A DNA stretch of 64,000 nucleotides, taken from Streptomyces lavendofoliae. Its GTDB lineage: Bacteria > Actinomycetota > Actinomycetes > Streptomycetales > Streptomycetaceae. The notes beneath the pieces were generated by a model that saw only the letters and a list, made by a program, of their open reading frames with translations, was not told the origin of the DNA and ran no database searches. The DNA lies in the NCBI RefSeq assembly GCF_014649735.1, contig NZ_BMTP01000013.1:186001-250000 (forward strand), given 5' to 3'. Shown piece after piece: positions 26,068-34,517 of the stretch. The stretch's first letter is position 1, and every line of letters starts with the position of its first letter. The position numbers and the translations under genes are program-made.

Positions 26068-27078
26068 TCAGAACCCGGTCACGTCGGCGATGGTGAACGG
26101 GAGCTCGGCCGTACCGCCGGCCATCTTGCCGAACTGCGAACGCACCACGTACAGGTGGCTGTTGCGGCGCACCAGCGTCGTGGGCATCTCCAGGGTGGCG
26201 TCGACGACCTGGCGCTCCACGGTGAACGACGTGGCGTCGGCGTTCAGCCGCAGCCGGCTCAGGGTGTCGTTGCCGTAGTGCGCGAGCCACACCCGGCCCG
26301 ACTCCAGGTGCAGCCCGTCGCCGTACTTGAGGCTGACGGTGCCCGTCACCTTCTGCATCGCCCCCGATCTCAGGTCGATCCGGTACAGCCCGCCGCCGGC
26401 CGAGTCGACCGTGATCAGGTAGCCGCCCGCCGCGTCGGCCTCGATGCCGTTGAGCGTGACGGTCCTCGCCGGCTGCGGCGGTATGACGCCGGTGAGGTTG
26501 TACGCGGTGGTCAGCGTTCCCCCGGTGCCCCCGGCCGCTATCGCCGTCTGGAGCTGTGCCGGGGTGACGCGATACACCACCGCCAGGTACGAGTCGGTCA
26601 CGTACGCCGTCCCGTCCGGGGCGATGTCCAGGTCGTTGAGCAGCGACGCCTCGGGGGCGGACACGGTGAAGTGCGCGACCCGCTTGCGGGTGGCGATGTC
26701 GTAGACCATCACGCCTTTGGGGTCGGTGACCCACAGCCGGCCGGCGGCGTCGACCTTGAGCCCGGCCGCCGTCGTACGGCCGTCGGCGCCGTCCGGAAGG
26801 AAGACCTCGGCGGCCTTCTGGCCGGCCGGGGTGCGGTAGATGGCGCCCGTGGCGTACGAGCCGACGTAGAAGTCACCCGTCTTGCTGTCCACGGCGATGC
26901 CCTCGGGGAACGCGCGGGCGCCCGGCAGCGTGAAGGCGGTTCCCGCCACGTACTTGGCGCCGGCCATGTCGTCGTCGTCGGCGGCGGCGGCCGTACCGGC
27001 CAGGCCGGTGAGGGAGAGCACGCCGGCCAGGGAGAGCCCGGCCGCCATCAGGGAACGGAAAGGACGAATGCGGTGCAC
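26068..27078 (-). CDS. Secreted SMP-30/gluconolactonase-like beta-propeller protein
   Basis: The 336-residue protein has a Sec signal peptide (SLMAAGLSLAGVLSLTGLAG, cleavage near AAAADDDD). A six-bladed propeller follows, with repeat strands such as PEGIAVDSKTGDFYVGSYAT, GLKVDAAGRLWVTDPKG and NDLDIAPDGTAYVTDSYLA. The family includes lactonases and strictosidine-synthase-like enzymes as well as binding proteins, and the substrate cannot be read. GTG 27078 is the start. It is the only minus-strand gene inside region 2. Confidence 0.8.
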   Translation of the reverse strand: MHRIRPFRSLMAAGLSLAGVLSLTGLAGTAAAADDDDMAGAKYVAGTAFTLPGARAFPEGIAVDSKTGDFYVGSYATGAIYRTPAGQKAAEVFLPDGADGRTTAAGLKVDAAGRLWVTDPKGVMVYDIATRKRVAHFTVSAPEASLLNDLDIAPDGTAYVTDSYLAVVYRVTPAQLQTAIAAGGTGGTLTTAYNLTGVIPPQPARTVTLNGIEADAAGGYLITVDSAGGGLYRIDLRSGAMQKVTGTVSLKYGDGLHLESGRVWLAHYGNDTLSRLRLNADATSFTVERQVVDATLEMPTTLVRRNSHLYVVRSQFGKMAGGTAELPFTIADVTGF

Positions 27079-27423
27079 GTGTGTCTCTCTTCTCTCGAAG
27101 GGCGGCTTCGGGCCAACCCGCCCGGGTGCGAGAGACCTTATGTTTCGGACGGCGGACCACGGCTCGACCGGAATACCTCGCGGAAAACCTTCCGGGCGGC
27201 CGGAAAGCTCAGGTGGGGACGGCGGCGACGGCCGGAAAAAGGGCCCTCATCCTGATGCCGAGGACAGGCAGACTTTCTTATGTCAAGTGCGGATTTTGCC
27301 GTTCCGCCGGAGGTGCCGCGGAAATGCGCGACACGCACCCCGCGTCCCCCCGGGGGAGTGCGACCTCATGATGTCCGACCGAACTTTTCGACCCCCGCCG
27401 AACGGGCCGTTAACGTCACGACC
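27079..27423. other. Divergent intergenic region of 345 bases
   Basis: The region separates the propeller gene from ltrA. It is less GC-rich than its surroundings and contains an inverted repeat TTCCGG-GCGG-CCGGAA (27190-27205). The ltrA promoter occupies the right end. An ATG at 27280 is in frame with ltrA, but it lies above the promoter and the codons between look non-coding. No separate gene is seen. Confidence 0.6.
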
Positions 27424-27426
27424 ATG
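27388..27426 (+). promoter_or_regulatory. Promoter of the ltrA unit, shared type with the SDR promoter
   Basis: TCGACC (27388-27393), 17 bases, TAACGT (27411-27416), 7 bases, ATG 27424. The spacer CCCGCCGAACGGGCCGT and the CCGTTA block match the promoter at 22897-22937. Both transcripts would be leaderless. Confidence 0.6.
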
Positions 27427-28626
27427 TCCACGGAAGCCGTTCCGAAAGGCACCCGGGGAGCCGGCGACGACGCGCCGCTGGATGACAAGGCGCGGGTCAC
27501 CACCCTGGAGCTCTTCTTCGACCTCGCGTTCGTCTTCAACTTCACCCAGCTCGCCCGTGTCTTCAGCGACCGCATGACCCCCGTCGGGGTCCTGCAGATC
27601 CTGCTGATCTTCTGGCTGCTGTGGTGGATGTACGGCGGGTACGCCTGGCTCACCAACCACGTACCGCCGCACGGCAAGCACCAGCGGCTGCTGCTGCTCC
27701 TCGGCATGGCGTCGTTCCTGGTCATCGGGCTCACCACACCCAACGCCTTCGACGGCGACGGCGTCGCCTTCGGCGTGGGCTACCTGCTGATCGTCAGCGT
27801 CCACGCCGCGCTGTTCGCCTTCAGCGGGCCCAGCGCCGCCCGGAACATGCTGCGGATCGCCCCCTTCCACGTCACCGGAGCGGTTCTGATCATCTGCGCC
27901 GGGTTCCTCGACGGGGTGCCGGTCTACCTGTGCTGGGGTGGCGCCGTACTGCTGGAGATCCTCGCGCCGGTCATCACCGGGGTCTCCGGATTCGACCTGA
28001 AACCCGGCCACTTCGTGGAGCGCCACGGCCTGCTGATGATCATTGCCCTGGGCGACTCCTTCCTGGCGCTGGGCATCGGCACCGACGGCGCCCCGGCGGG
28101 ACTGTCCGTCGTCACCACGGCCGTGCTCATCTTCGTCATCCCGGCCTGCCTGTGGTGGGTGTACTTCAACGAGTCGGAGAAGGCGCGGCGCGCCGAGGTC
28201 GCCCTGGAGCGGCAGGACGCCGCCACCCGGTCCCGCATGGCGCTGTCCGCGTTCTTCTACGCCCACGTCCCAATGCTGCTGGGGCTGATCCTCATCGCCG
28301 CGGCCGTGAAGAAGACGATCGCGCACCCCTTCGCCCAGCTGCCGCTCGCGCCGTCCCTGGCACTGGCCGGCGGCGTGGCGCTCTACCTGGCGGGCATCGC
28401 CTGGTTCCACGGAATCCTCAAGATCGGCCCGCAGCGGTTCCACTTCGCCGCCGCCGCGCTGGCCTTCCTCACCGTGCCGGCCGGCCACTTCGGCGCGGCC
28501 GTCGGCGAGGTGATGTCCCTCGGGGCCCTGATCGTCTGCGCGCTGTTCATCGAGCACCGGTGGACCAAGCAGTCGGGCCACACCTGTTACGCACCCACGG
28601 AGAAACTGGAGGTGGTCGGCCGATGA
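27424..28626 (+). CDS. ltrA: Low temperature requirement A (LtrA) family membrane protein
   Basis: The 400-residue protein has about ten membrane segments and the LtrA signature near the N-terminus (TTLELFFDLAFVFNFTQLAR) and in the middle (GFDLKPGHFVERHGLLMIIA, LGDSFLALG). LtrA was named from a Listeria cold-growth mutant; its transport role is unknown. ATG 27424 fits the leaderless promoter. Its TGA overlaps the next ATG by 4 bases, coupling it to a SnoaL-like protein. Confidence 0.88.
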   Translation: MSTEAVPKGTRGAGDDAPLDDKARVTTLELFFDLAFVFNFTQLARVFSDRMTPVGVLQILLIFWLLWWMYGGYAWLTNHVPPHGKHQRLLLLLGMASFLVIGLTTPNAFDGDGVAFGVGYLLIVSVHAALFAFSGPSAARNMLRIAPFHVTGAVLIICAGFLDGVPVYLCWGGAVLLEILAPVITGVSGFDLKPGHFVERHGLLMIIALGDSFLALGIGTDGAPAGLSVVTTAVLIFVIPACLWWVYFNESEKARRAEVALERQDAATRSRMALSAFFYAHVPMLLGLILIAAAVKKTIAHPFAQLPLAPSLALAGGVALYLAGIAWFHGILKIGPQRFHFAAAALAFLTVPAGHFGAAVGEVMSLGALIVCALFIEHRWTKQSGHTCYAPTEKLEVVGR

Positions 28627-29084
28627 GTACCACGGCGGACCGACTTGACGTCATCGACACCTGCACCCGGATGGGCTGGTACACCGACCAGCGCGACTGG
28701 GAGGCGCTGGAGCGGGTGTTCACCGACGAGGTCCGGCTCGACTACACCAGCCTCAACGGCGGCGAGCCGGCCGTCGTCCCGGCCAAGGGCCTGGTGAGCG
28801 CCTGGGCCGGGCTGCTCGGCGCCTTCACCGCCACCCAGCACGTGTTCAGCAACTTCCTTGTCGACCTCGACGGCGACTCGGCGGTGTGCACGGCCATGTT
28901 CCAGGCCACGCACCGGCTGCCCAACGAGCACGGCGGTCCGCTGTGGACCCTGGGCGGCCACTACCGCTTCGCGCTCGTGCGCACCGATGACGGCTGGCGC
29001 ATCGGCGACGTCGTCATGACGGCGACGTGGGCCGACGGCAACCAGCAACTGCTCACGCTCGCCTCCCGGTCGCAGGAATCCTGA
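28623..29084 (+). CDS. NTF2/SnoaL-like protein, coupled to ltrA
   Basis: The 153-residue cytosolic protein has the SnoaL_4-type start RLDVIDTCTRMGWYTDQRDW and the conserved ERVFTDEVRLDYTS and TQHVFSNF segments. Relatives include cyclases, dehydratases and ring-hydroxylating dioxygenase beta subunits. No partner alpha subunit is encoded nearby, so an isomerase/cyclase or binding role is more likely. ATGA overlap with ltrA implies coupled translation. Confidence 0.82.
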   Translation: MSTTADRLDVIDTCTRMGWYTDQRDWEALERVFTDEVRLDYTSLNGGEPAVVPAKGLVSAWAGLLGAFTATQHVFSNFLVDLDGDSAVCTAMFQATHRLPNEHGGPLWTLGGHYRFALVRTDDGWRIGDVVMTATWADGNQQLLTLASRSQES

Positions 29085-29198
29085 ACCCGCGGTTTCCGCG
29101 CACGGAATCTCAGGAAGTCGGCGGCACATTGTTGGCGAGCGGCCGGAAACGGAATCACTATCTTCTGGGAATTCTCTCGGGCTTATCGAGGAGTACAC

Positions 29199-29645
29199 AT
29201 GAGTGACCTCACCGCAGCGACCCGCGCGGTCGCCCAGCGCTGGTTCGACGCGCTCGCCTCCGGTGATTTCGAGACGTGTCTCGGACTGCTCGCCGACGAC
29301 GTCGAGTGGATCAATTACACGCCGGTCCCCGGCTACAACGACGACATGAAGTGGATCGGCGCGATCCGCGGCCGTGACGCGGTCCTCGCCAGTCTCCAGG
29401 TCTTCACCGGGGAGTGCGAGGTCAAGTTCGAGAAGCTCGTCGACCTGGTGGTCGACGGCGAAAAGGCCGCCGGCGTCATCCACGAACTCTCGGCGGTCAG
29501 GAACAACGGCGTCGAATTCGAGATCGAGTTCGTCCAGTGGCTGACGGTCCGCGACGGACGGATCGTCCGCTGGAAGTCGTACACCGACCCGTCCCCGATC
29601 GTCCGCGCCCTGCGCGGGGACACCTCCGGACAGGTGGCCGCCTGA
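29199..29645 (+). CDS. NTF2/SnoaL-like protein (ketosteroid-isomerase type)
   Basis: The 148-residue protein has the fold pattern VAQRWFDALASGDFETCLGL followed by LADDVEWINYTPVPGY and a C-terminal beta sheet ending DGRIVRWKSYTDPSP. It lacks a signal peptide. GAGGAG lies 5 bases before ATG 29199. Its stop shares one base with the start of the ankyrin gene (TGATG). The 114 bases upstream are relatively AT-rich, so a separate promoter is likely. It is not a close paralogue of the other SnoaL-like proteins in this window. Confidence 0.82.
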   Translation: MSDLTAATRAVAQRWFDALASGDFETCLGLLADDVEWINYTPVPGYNDDMKWIGAIRGRDAVLASLQVFTGECEVKFEKLVDLVVDGEKAAGVIHELSAVRNNGVEFEIEFVQWLTVRDGRIVRWKSYTDPSPIVRALRGDTSGQVAA

Positions 29646-30679
29646 TGAGCGCCGACCTCATCGCGGCCGTCCGCGACCGCGACACCGCCAACGTGGCGGG
29701 GCTGCTGTCCGCCGGCGCCGATCCCTCCACCCGCGAGGCGGCCAGCGGGCTGACCGTCCTGATGATCGCCGCCGGGCAGGCCGACGCGCCGACCGTGCGG
29801 GCGCTGATCGGGGCGGGCGCCGACGTCCACACCGCCGACACCCGCGCCGGGGCGACCGCCCTGCACAAGGCATGCCAGGGCGGCAGCCTCGACGTGGTGC
29901 GCGCGCTGGTCGAGGCGGGCGCGTTCGTCGACGCCGTCGCCCCCACCACCGGCCACACCGCCCTGATGGACGCCCTCTGGTACAAGTACCCGGACATCGC
30001 CGAGTACCTGCTCGCCAAGGGCGCCTCCCTCAAGGTGTACACGCACTACGGCTTCTCGCTGGAGCAGCACTTCGCTTACGAGCTGAACGTCAACACCTTC
30101 GGCAAGGACAAGCTCCTCAAGGCCGAGGAGCACCTCAACGCGCGGCGCGAGAGCGACGAGGCGGCGGTGTCCCGGCAGGAGCTGATGGCCGCCACCGCGG
30201 AGGGTGACACCGAGCGCGTCCGCAAACTCCTGCACGAGGGCGCCGAGGTCGACGAGCGGGCCCCCTTCCTGGGCGGGTTCAACGACTGGCACACCCCGCT
30301 GCTGGTCGCCTCCCGCGACGGGCACGGCGAGATCGTCGCGCTGCTGCTCGCGGCGGGCGCGGACGTCAACGCGGTGGAGCCGACGTTCGGCGCCGTACCC
30401 CTGCACAAGGCGGTCTACAACGGCCACGCCGACATCACCGCCCAGCTCGTCGCCCGGCCCGGCATCGACCTGGACTTCCAGGGCGCGACGAACGGATACA
30501 CCCCCCTCCACGACGCGCTGTGGCACGGCTACGAGGAGTGCGTCCGCATCCTCGTCGGGGCCGGCGCCCGGCTCGACCTCGTCGGCCACGACGGCAAGAC
30601 GCCGCTCGACCTGGCCGTCGAGGTGTTCGGCGCCGACCACGCGCTCACCGCACTGATACGCGACACCGACGGGAAGTGA
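29645..30679 (+). CDS. Ankyrin-repeat protein
   Basis: The 344-residue protein consists of two groups of ankyrin repeats (for example GATALHKACQGGSLDVVRAL and GAVPLHKAVYNGHADITAQL) separated by a charged insert at about residues 125-180. It is soluble and lacks a signal peptide. Ankyrin solenoids bind proteins. Translation is coupled to the SnoaL-like gene upstream, and the isomerase-like gene follows after 3 bases, so the three products may form a complex. No target can be named. Confidence 0.87.
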   Translation: MSADLIAAVRDRDTANVAGLLSAGADPSTREAASGLTVLMIAAGQADAPTVRALIGAGADVHTADTRAGATALHKACQGGSLDVVRALVEAGAFVDAVAPTTGHTALMDALWYKYPDIAEYLLAKGASLKVYTHYGFSLEQHFAYELNVNTFGKDKLLKAEEHLNARRESDEAAVSRQELMAATAEGDTERVRKLLHEGAEVDERAPFLGGFNDWHTPLLVASRDGHGEIVALLLAAGADVNAVEPTFGAVPLHKAVYNGHADITAQLVARPGIDLDFQGATNGYTPLHDALWHGYEECVRILVGAGARLDLVGHDGKTPLDLAVEVFGADHALTALIRDTDGK

Positions 30680-30682
30680 CCC

Positions 30683-30991
30683 ATGCTGTTCTACGTCCAG
30701 ATGAAGTGGAAGCACGAGGGACGCCTCACGCTCGACGAGCTGTGGGAGCTGGAGCAGGACGAGGCCGTCCACGCCCAGGAGACGCTCGACTCCGGATTCT
30801 GCGTGGGGATCTGGAAGGTGGCCGCCCAGAAGCGGGTCATCGCCATCATCGACTCCCCGGACGCCGAGGAGCTCGACCGCACCGCCCTGGGGCGCCTCCC
30901 CATGCGCGAGTACCTGGAGTTCGAACAGGTCTGGCCCCTCCGCGACTACCTCGGCTTCGCCGAGGACGTCAAGCAGCGCTACAAGGTCTGA
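30683..30991 (+). CDS. Muconolactone-isomerase-like protein
   Basis: The 102-residue protein matches the CatC/MIase dimeric alpha-beta-barrel fold: MLFYVQMKWKHEGRLTLDEL at the N-terminus, then FCVGIWKVAAQKRVIAIIDS and the C-terminal DYLGFAEDVKQRY. In beta-ketoadipate catabolism MIase isomerises muconolactone. No other genes of that pathway are present, so the real substrate is probably different. It is in the SnoaL-ankyrin unit, 3 bases after the ankyrin gene. Confidence 0.75.
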   Translation: MLFYVQMKWKHEGRLTLDELWELEQDEAVHAQETLDSGFCVGIWKVAAQKRVIAIIDSPDAEELDRTALGRLPMREYLEFEQVWPLRDYLGFAEDVKQRYKV

Positions 30992-31028
30992 CCCGCGGGG
31001 CCCCCGCCCCGCCTCCCTCCCCCCCACA

Positions 31029-31061
31029 GGGGCGCGCCCCCACCCCCACGCGGGCGCGCCC
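31029..31061. repeat. Two GC palindromes in the gap before the second MFS gene
   Basis: GGGGCGCGCCCC (31029-31040) and GGGCGCGCCC (31052-31061) are perfect palindromes 11 bases apart in a C-rich stretch of the 142-base gap 30992-31133. They may fold in RNA as consecutive hairpins that reduce read-through. No T-tract follows. Confidence 0.35.
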
Positions 31062-31133
31062 CCCGGGCCCCCGCCCCACGGCCGGCGGGCCGGCCACCAC
31101 GTCCGCACGGAAGACAGAAGGAGGGGCTCGCCG

Positions 31134-32342
31134 ATGAGCGGGACCCGGAGCAGTACCTACGCGCTCGCCGCACTCGGCCTCGGCGCGTTCGTCATCGGCA
31201 CCGCCGAGTTGGTCATCGTCGGCGTGCTCAGCCTCATCGCCGGCGACCTGGACGTGTCCGTCGGGACGGCCGGGCTCCTGGTGACCGCGTACGCGCTGGG
31301 CATCTCGCTCGGCGGGCCCGTCGTCACCGCCGCGACCATCAGGCTGCCCCGCCGCACGCTGCTGGGGCTCGCCCTCGCCGTGTTCGTCGCGGGCAACCTC
31401 GTCGCCGTGTTCGCGTCCGCGTTCGGGCTGCTGCTGGCCGCGCGGGTCGTCACCGGCGCCATCCACGGGCTGTTCATCGGCGTGGCCTCCGCCGTCGCCG
31501 CCGGGCTCGTACCGGCCGAACGCCGCGGGCAGGCCGTCTCCATGGTGTTCGGCGGCATCGCGGTCTCCACCGTCATCGGGGTGCCGCTCGGCACGCTCGT
31601 CGGCCAGTCCGTCGGCTGGCGCGCCGCGTTCACCGGCATCGTCGTCCTCGGCGCCCTCGCGCTCGTCGCCGTCCTCGCCCTGGTGCCCGCCGTCGAGGGC
31701 AGCGGCTCCGGAGGGCTGCGCGCGCAGGCCCGGCACGCCTTCGCGCCCCGCGTGCTGGCCATGCTGGGCATCGGACTGCTGCTGCTCGGCGGCCAGTTCA
31801 CCGCCTTCACCTACCTCGCGCCCTACCTGGAGGACGTCACCGGCATCTCCGGCGGCGGCGTCAGCGCCTTCCTGCTGATCTTCGGCCTCGCCAGCGCCGT
31901 CGGCACCTTCGCCGGCGGCAGGTTCGCCGACCGGAACGCCGACCTCACCCTCCTCGTCGGCAACACCGTCCTCGTCCTCGCCCTCGGCGCGCTCCACCTC
32001 ACCGGCTCCCAGCCGGTGCTCGCCGCGCTCGCCCTGGCCGCCTGGGGCCTCGTCGGGTTCGGCATCGTGCCGTCGCTCCAGCTGCGGATCATCTCCCTCG
32101 CCGGGCCGGGCGGTGACCTCGCCGCCACCCTGGGCGCCTCCGCCGTCAACGCGGGCATCGCCGCCGGCGCCGCCATCGGCGGCTGGGCGGTCGCCACGTA
32201 CGGCGTCGGCCGCGCGCCCCTCGTCGCGCTGATCGTCTGCGCCCTCGCCCTGCCCGCCACCTGGGCCGGGCGCAAGCTCACCCTTCCCATCGCCCTGGCG
32301 GCCCCCGCCAGCCGACCCACCCCCGTAGGAGACATGCCGTGA
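31134..32342 (+). CDS. MFS exporter (DHA1 family), copy 2
   Basis: The 402-residue, 12-helix protein is a near twin of the exporter at 24751 (shared LGLGAFVIGTAELVIVGVLS, GNLVAVF, VSTVIGVPLGTL and GISGG blocks). It starts at ATG 31134 with GAAGGAGGGG upstream. Its TGA overlaps the GTG of the TPP enzyme gene by 4 bases. Export of a compound made by the TPP/cupin/oxidoreductase set that follows is a reasonable inference. Duplicated exporters may reflect block duplication within region 2. Confidence 0.88.
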   Translation: MSGTRSSTYALAALGLGAFVIGTAELVIVGVLSLIAGDLDVSVGTAGLLVTAYALGISLGGPVVTAATIRLPRRTLLGLALAVFVAGNLVAVFASAFGLLLAARVVTGAIHGLFIGVASAVAAGLVPAERRGQAVSMVFGGIAVSTVIGVPLGTLVGQSVGWRAAFTGIVVLGALALVAVLALVPAVEGSGSGGLRAQARHAFAPRVLAMLGIGLLLLGGQFTAFTYLAPYLEDVTGISGGGVSAFLLIFGLASAVGTFAGGRFADRNADLTLLVGNTVLVLALGALHLTGSQPVLAALALAAWGLVGFGIVPSLQLRIISLAGPGGDLAATLGASAVNAGIAAGAAIGGWAVATYGVGRAPLVALIVCALALPATWAGRKLTLPIALAAPASRPTPVGDMP

Positions 32343-33988
32343 CCGAGGCAACCGGCCACCGGACCGTACGCGACGAAACGCTGGACGTGCTGCGCCGGCT
32401 GGGGCTGACGACCATCTTCAGCAACCCCAGCCACACCGAGATGAAGCTCTTCGAGGCCTGGCCGGACGACGAGTTCCGGTTCGTCATGGGCCTCCAGGAG
32501 GCGTCCGTCGTCGGCATGGCGGACGGCTACGCCCAGGCCACCGGTGAGCCCGCGCTCGTCATCATCAACGGCGGCCCCGGCCTCGCCAACGCCATGGGCA
32601 GCGTCTACACGGCCGCCTCCGCCAAGACCCCCATGGTCATCCTGGGCGGCCAGCAGGCCCGCAAGATGCTCCTCGGCGACCCGTTCCTCATCGCCAAGGA
32701 CGCCACGCAGCTACCCAAACCGTACATCAAGTGGGCCGCCGAACCCGCCCGCCCCCAGGACGTGCCGGCGACCATCGCCCAGGCGTACCGGATCGCCAAG
32801 CAGGCGCCCCAGGGACCGGTGTTCGTGGCCGTCCCCGAGGACGACTTCGTCCGCCCCGCCGACCCCGAGCCGGTCCGCATCCCCACCGTCGAGGACGCCA
32901 CCGTCCCGTCCCCCGCGGCCCTGGACCGCATCGCCGCCGCCCTCAACGGCGCGCGCCGCCCCGGCCTGATCGCCGGCGGCCCGGTGGACGCCCAGGGGGC
33001 GCGCGGCGCCCTGGTCGAGCTGGCCGAGAAGCTCAACGCCCGCGTCTGGGGCGCACCCGTCTGGAACCGCGGCGCGTTCCCGGAGGACCACCCGCTGTTC
33101 GCCGGCGTCCTGCCGCCCATCCCCGAGCTGATCAACGAGCGGCTGGCCGCGCAGCACGACGTGGTCGTCGTCCTCGGCGGACCCGCGTTCACCCTGTTCA
33201 CGGCCTGGGACCTGTTCTCCACCGCGCCGGCCGACCTCGACCGCAGCCCCCGGCCCACGCTCACCGCCGACGTCGAGTTCCTGCACGTCACCGACGACCC
33301 GCAGGCCGCCGCCGCCACCCTGGCCGACTCGGCGTTCATCGCCCGGCCCGGCGACGTCGTCAAGGCCCTGGTCCCGCTGGTCGAGCAGCGCGAACGAGTC
33401 GAACTGGCCCCCGTGCGCGAGCCCGTCCCCGTCCCGGAGCCCACCACGCCGCTCACCCAGGCGTACCTGTTCCACCTGCTGTCGAAGGAGCTGCCCGAGA
33501 CGGCGGTCCTGTTCGAGGAACTGCCCATCGCCCGCGCCGACTTCCACGAGCAGATCCCGCTCGGCTCGGGCAACGGGTACTTCGCCACCGCCAGCGGCGC
33601 CCTCGGCTTCCCCTTCGCGGGTGCCGTCGGCTACGCGCTCGCCCGCCCGGACCGCCGCGCGGTCGTGGTCGTCGGCGAGGGCTCGGCCCAGTACACCCTG
33701 CACTCCCTGTGGACCGCCGCCCAGCACAACCTGCCGGTGACCTTCGTCATCCCCGACAACGCCGGCTACCTGTCGCTGAAGTACTACCTCCAGGACCAGA
33801 AGTCCTGGGAGAAGGGGTACGACCTCAGCGGCGTCGACATGGCGCAGCTGGCCCGCGGCTTCGGTGTGCGCGGCGAGCGCGTCGAGACCCCCGAGGGCCT
33901 CCAGGCGGCGCTGCGCGAGGCGCTGACCGCCGACGGCCCCGTCCTCCTCGACGTCGTGGTCGCCGACCCCGGCCTGTTCCGCCTCTGA
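32339..33988 (+). CDS. Thiamine-diphosphate enzyme, benzoylformate-decarboxylase-like
   Basis: The 549-residue protein has the three domains of the decarboxylase/acetolactate synthase family. The cofactor-activating Glu is E54 in GLQEASVVGMADGYAQ. The TPP-binding motif is GEGSAQYTLHSLWTAAQHNL ending in PDN. The N-terminal loop SNPSHTEMK replaces the usual NPGS of benzoylformate decarboxylase, so substrate preference may differ. It decarboxylates or ligates 2-oxo acids. It is translationally coupled to MFS copy 2 and followed at 16 bases by a cupin gene. A second enzyme of the same family is encoded at 52439-54106. Confidence 0.85.
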   Translation: MTEATGHRTVRDETLDVLRRLGLTTIFSNPSHTEMKLFEAWPDDEFRFVMGLQEASVVGMADGYAQATGEPALVIINGGPGLANAMGSVYTAASAKTPMVILGGQQARKMLLGDPFLIAKDATQLPKPYIKWAAEPARPQDVPATIAQAYRIAKQAPQGPVFVAVPEDDFVRPADPEPVRIPTVEDATVPSPAALDRIAAALNGARRPGLIAGGPVDAQGARGALVELAEKLNARVWGAPVWNRGAFPEDHPLFAGVLPPIPELINERLAAQHDVVVVLGGPAFTLFTAWDLFSTAPADLDRSPRPTLTADVEFLHVTDDPQAAAATLADSAFIARPGDVVKALVPLVEQRERVELAPVREPVPVPEPTTPLTQAYLFHLLSKELPETAVLFEELPIARADFHEQIPLGSGNGYFATASGALGFPFAGAVGYALARPDRRAVVVVGEGSAQYTLHSLWTAAQHNLPVTFVIPDNAGYLSLKYYLQDQKSWEKGYDLSGVDMAQLARGFGVRGERVETPEGLQAALREALTADGPVLLDVVVADPGLFRL

Positions 33989-34004
33989 CCCCCGGGAGAC
34001 CCAG

Positions 34005-34517
34005 ATGACCACCACCGCACGGCCCACCACGGGGGAGACCGGCCCCCACCCCGAGGGCGCCGTCGTCCATCACCCGGCGGGCACCGGCCCGACGTACTGG
34101 TTCGGCGACGCCGTCTACACCTTCAAGGCCACCCGCGAGAACACGGGCGGCTCGCTGACCTTCGCCGAGGCGTCCGTCCCGCCCGGCGGCGGCCCGCCGC
34201 CGCACATCCACCCGCACGCGGACGAGGCGTTCTACATCCTCAACGGCGACATCGAGTTCCTCAACGGCGAGAAGACCTTCACCGCCCACGACGGCGACTT
34301 CGTCTTCGTGCCGCGCGGCACCCGCCACCGGTTCCGCAACGTCGGACTGCACGTCAGCCGGATGCTGTTCCTGTTCACCCCGGCCTACCTGGAGAAGTTC
34401 TTCATGGAGATCGGGCACGAGGCGCGGGCCGGCGAGGCCCCGGTCCCGCTGACCGACGAGCAGAAGCGGCAGATCGTGGAGTTCGCGCCCAAGCACGACC
34501 TGCGCCTCGCGCCGTGA
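34005..34517 (+). CDS. Cupin-domain protein
   Basis: The 170-residue protein has a single cupin with the metal motif PPHIHPHADEAFYILNGDIE (H67, H69, E74) and the second His H108 in GTRHRFRN. All four usual metal ligands are present. Cupins of this size include dioxygenases, isomerases and quercetinase-like enzymes. Its TGA overlaps the GTG of the next gene by 4 bases, coupling it to the quinone oxidoreductase. Confidence 0.85.
   Translation: MTTTARPTTGETGPHPEGAVVHHPAGTGPTYWFGDAVYTFKATRENTGGSLTFAEASVPPGGGPPPHIHPHADEAFYILNGDIEFLNGEKTFTAHDGDFVFVPRGTRHRFRNVGLHVSRMLFLFTPAYLEKFFMEIGHEARAGEAPVPLTDEQKRQIVEFAPKHDLRLAP

Noticed and set aside
27280..27423. Longer LtrA starting at ATG 27280
   Set aside because: The added codons include the promoter elements, lack ribosome-binding support, and the family begins at ATG 27424.
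28623..29084. Ring-hydroxylating dioxygenase beta subunit
   Set aside because: The fold is compatible, but no Rieske alpha subunit, ferredoxin or reductase is encoded nearby.
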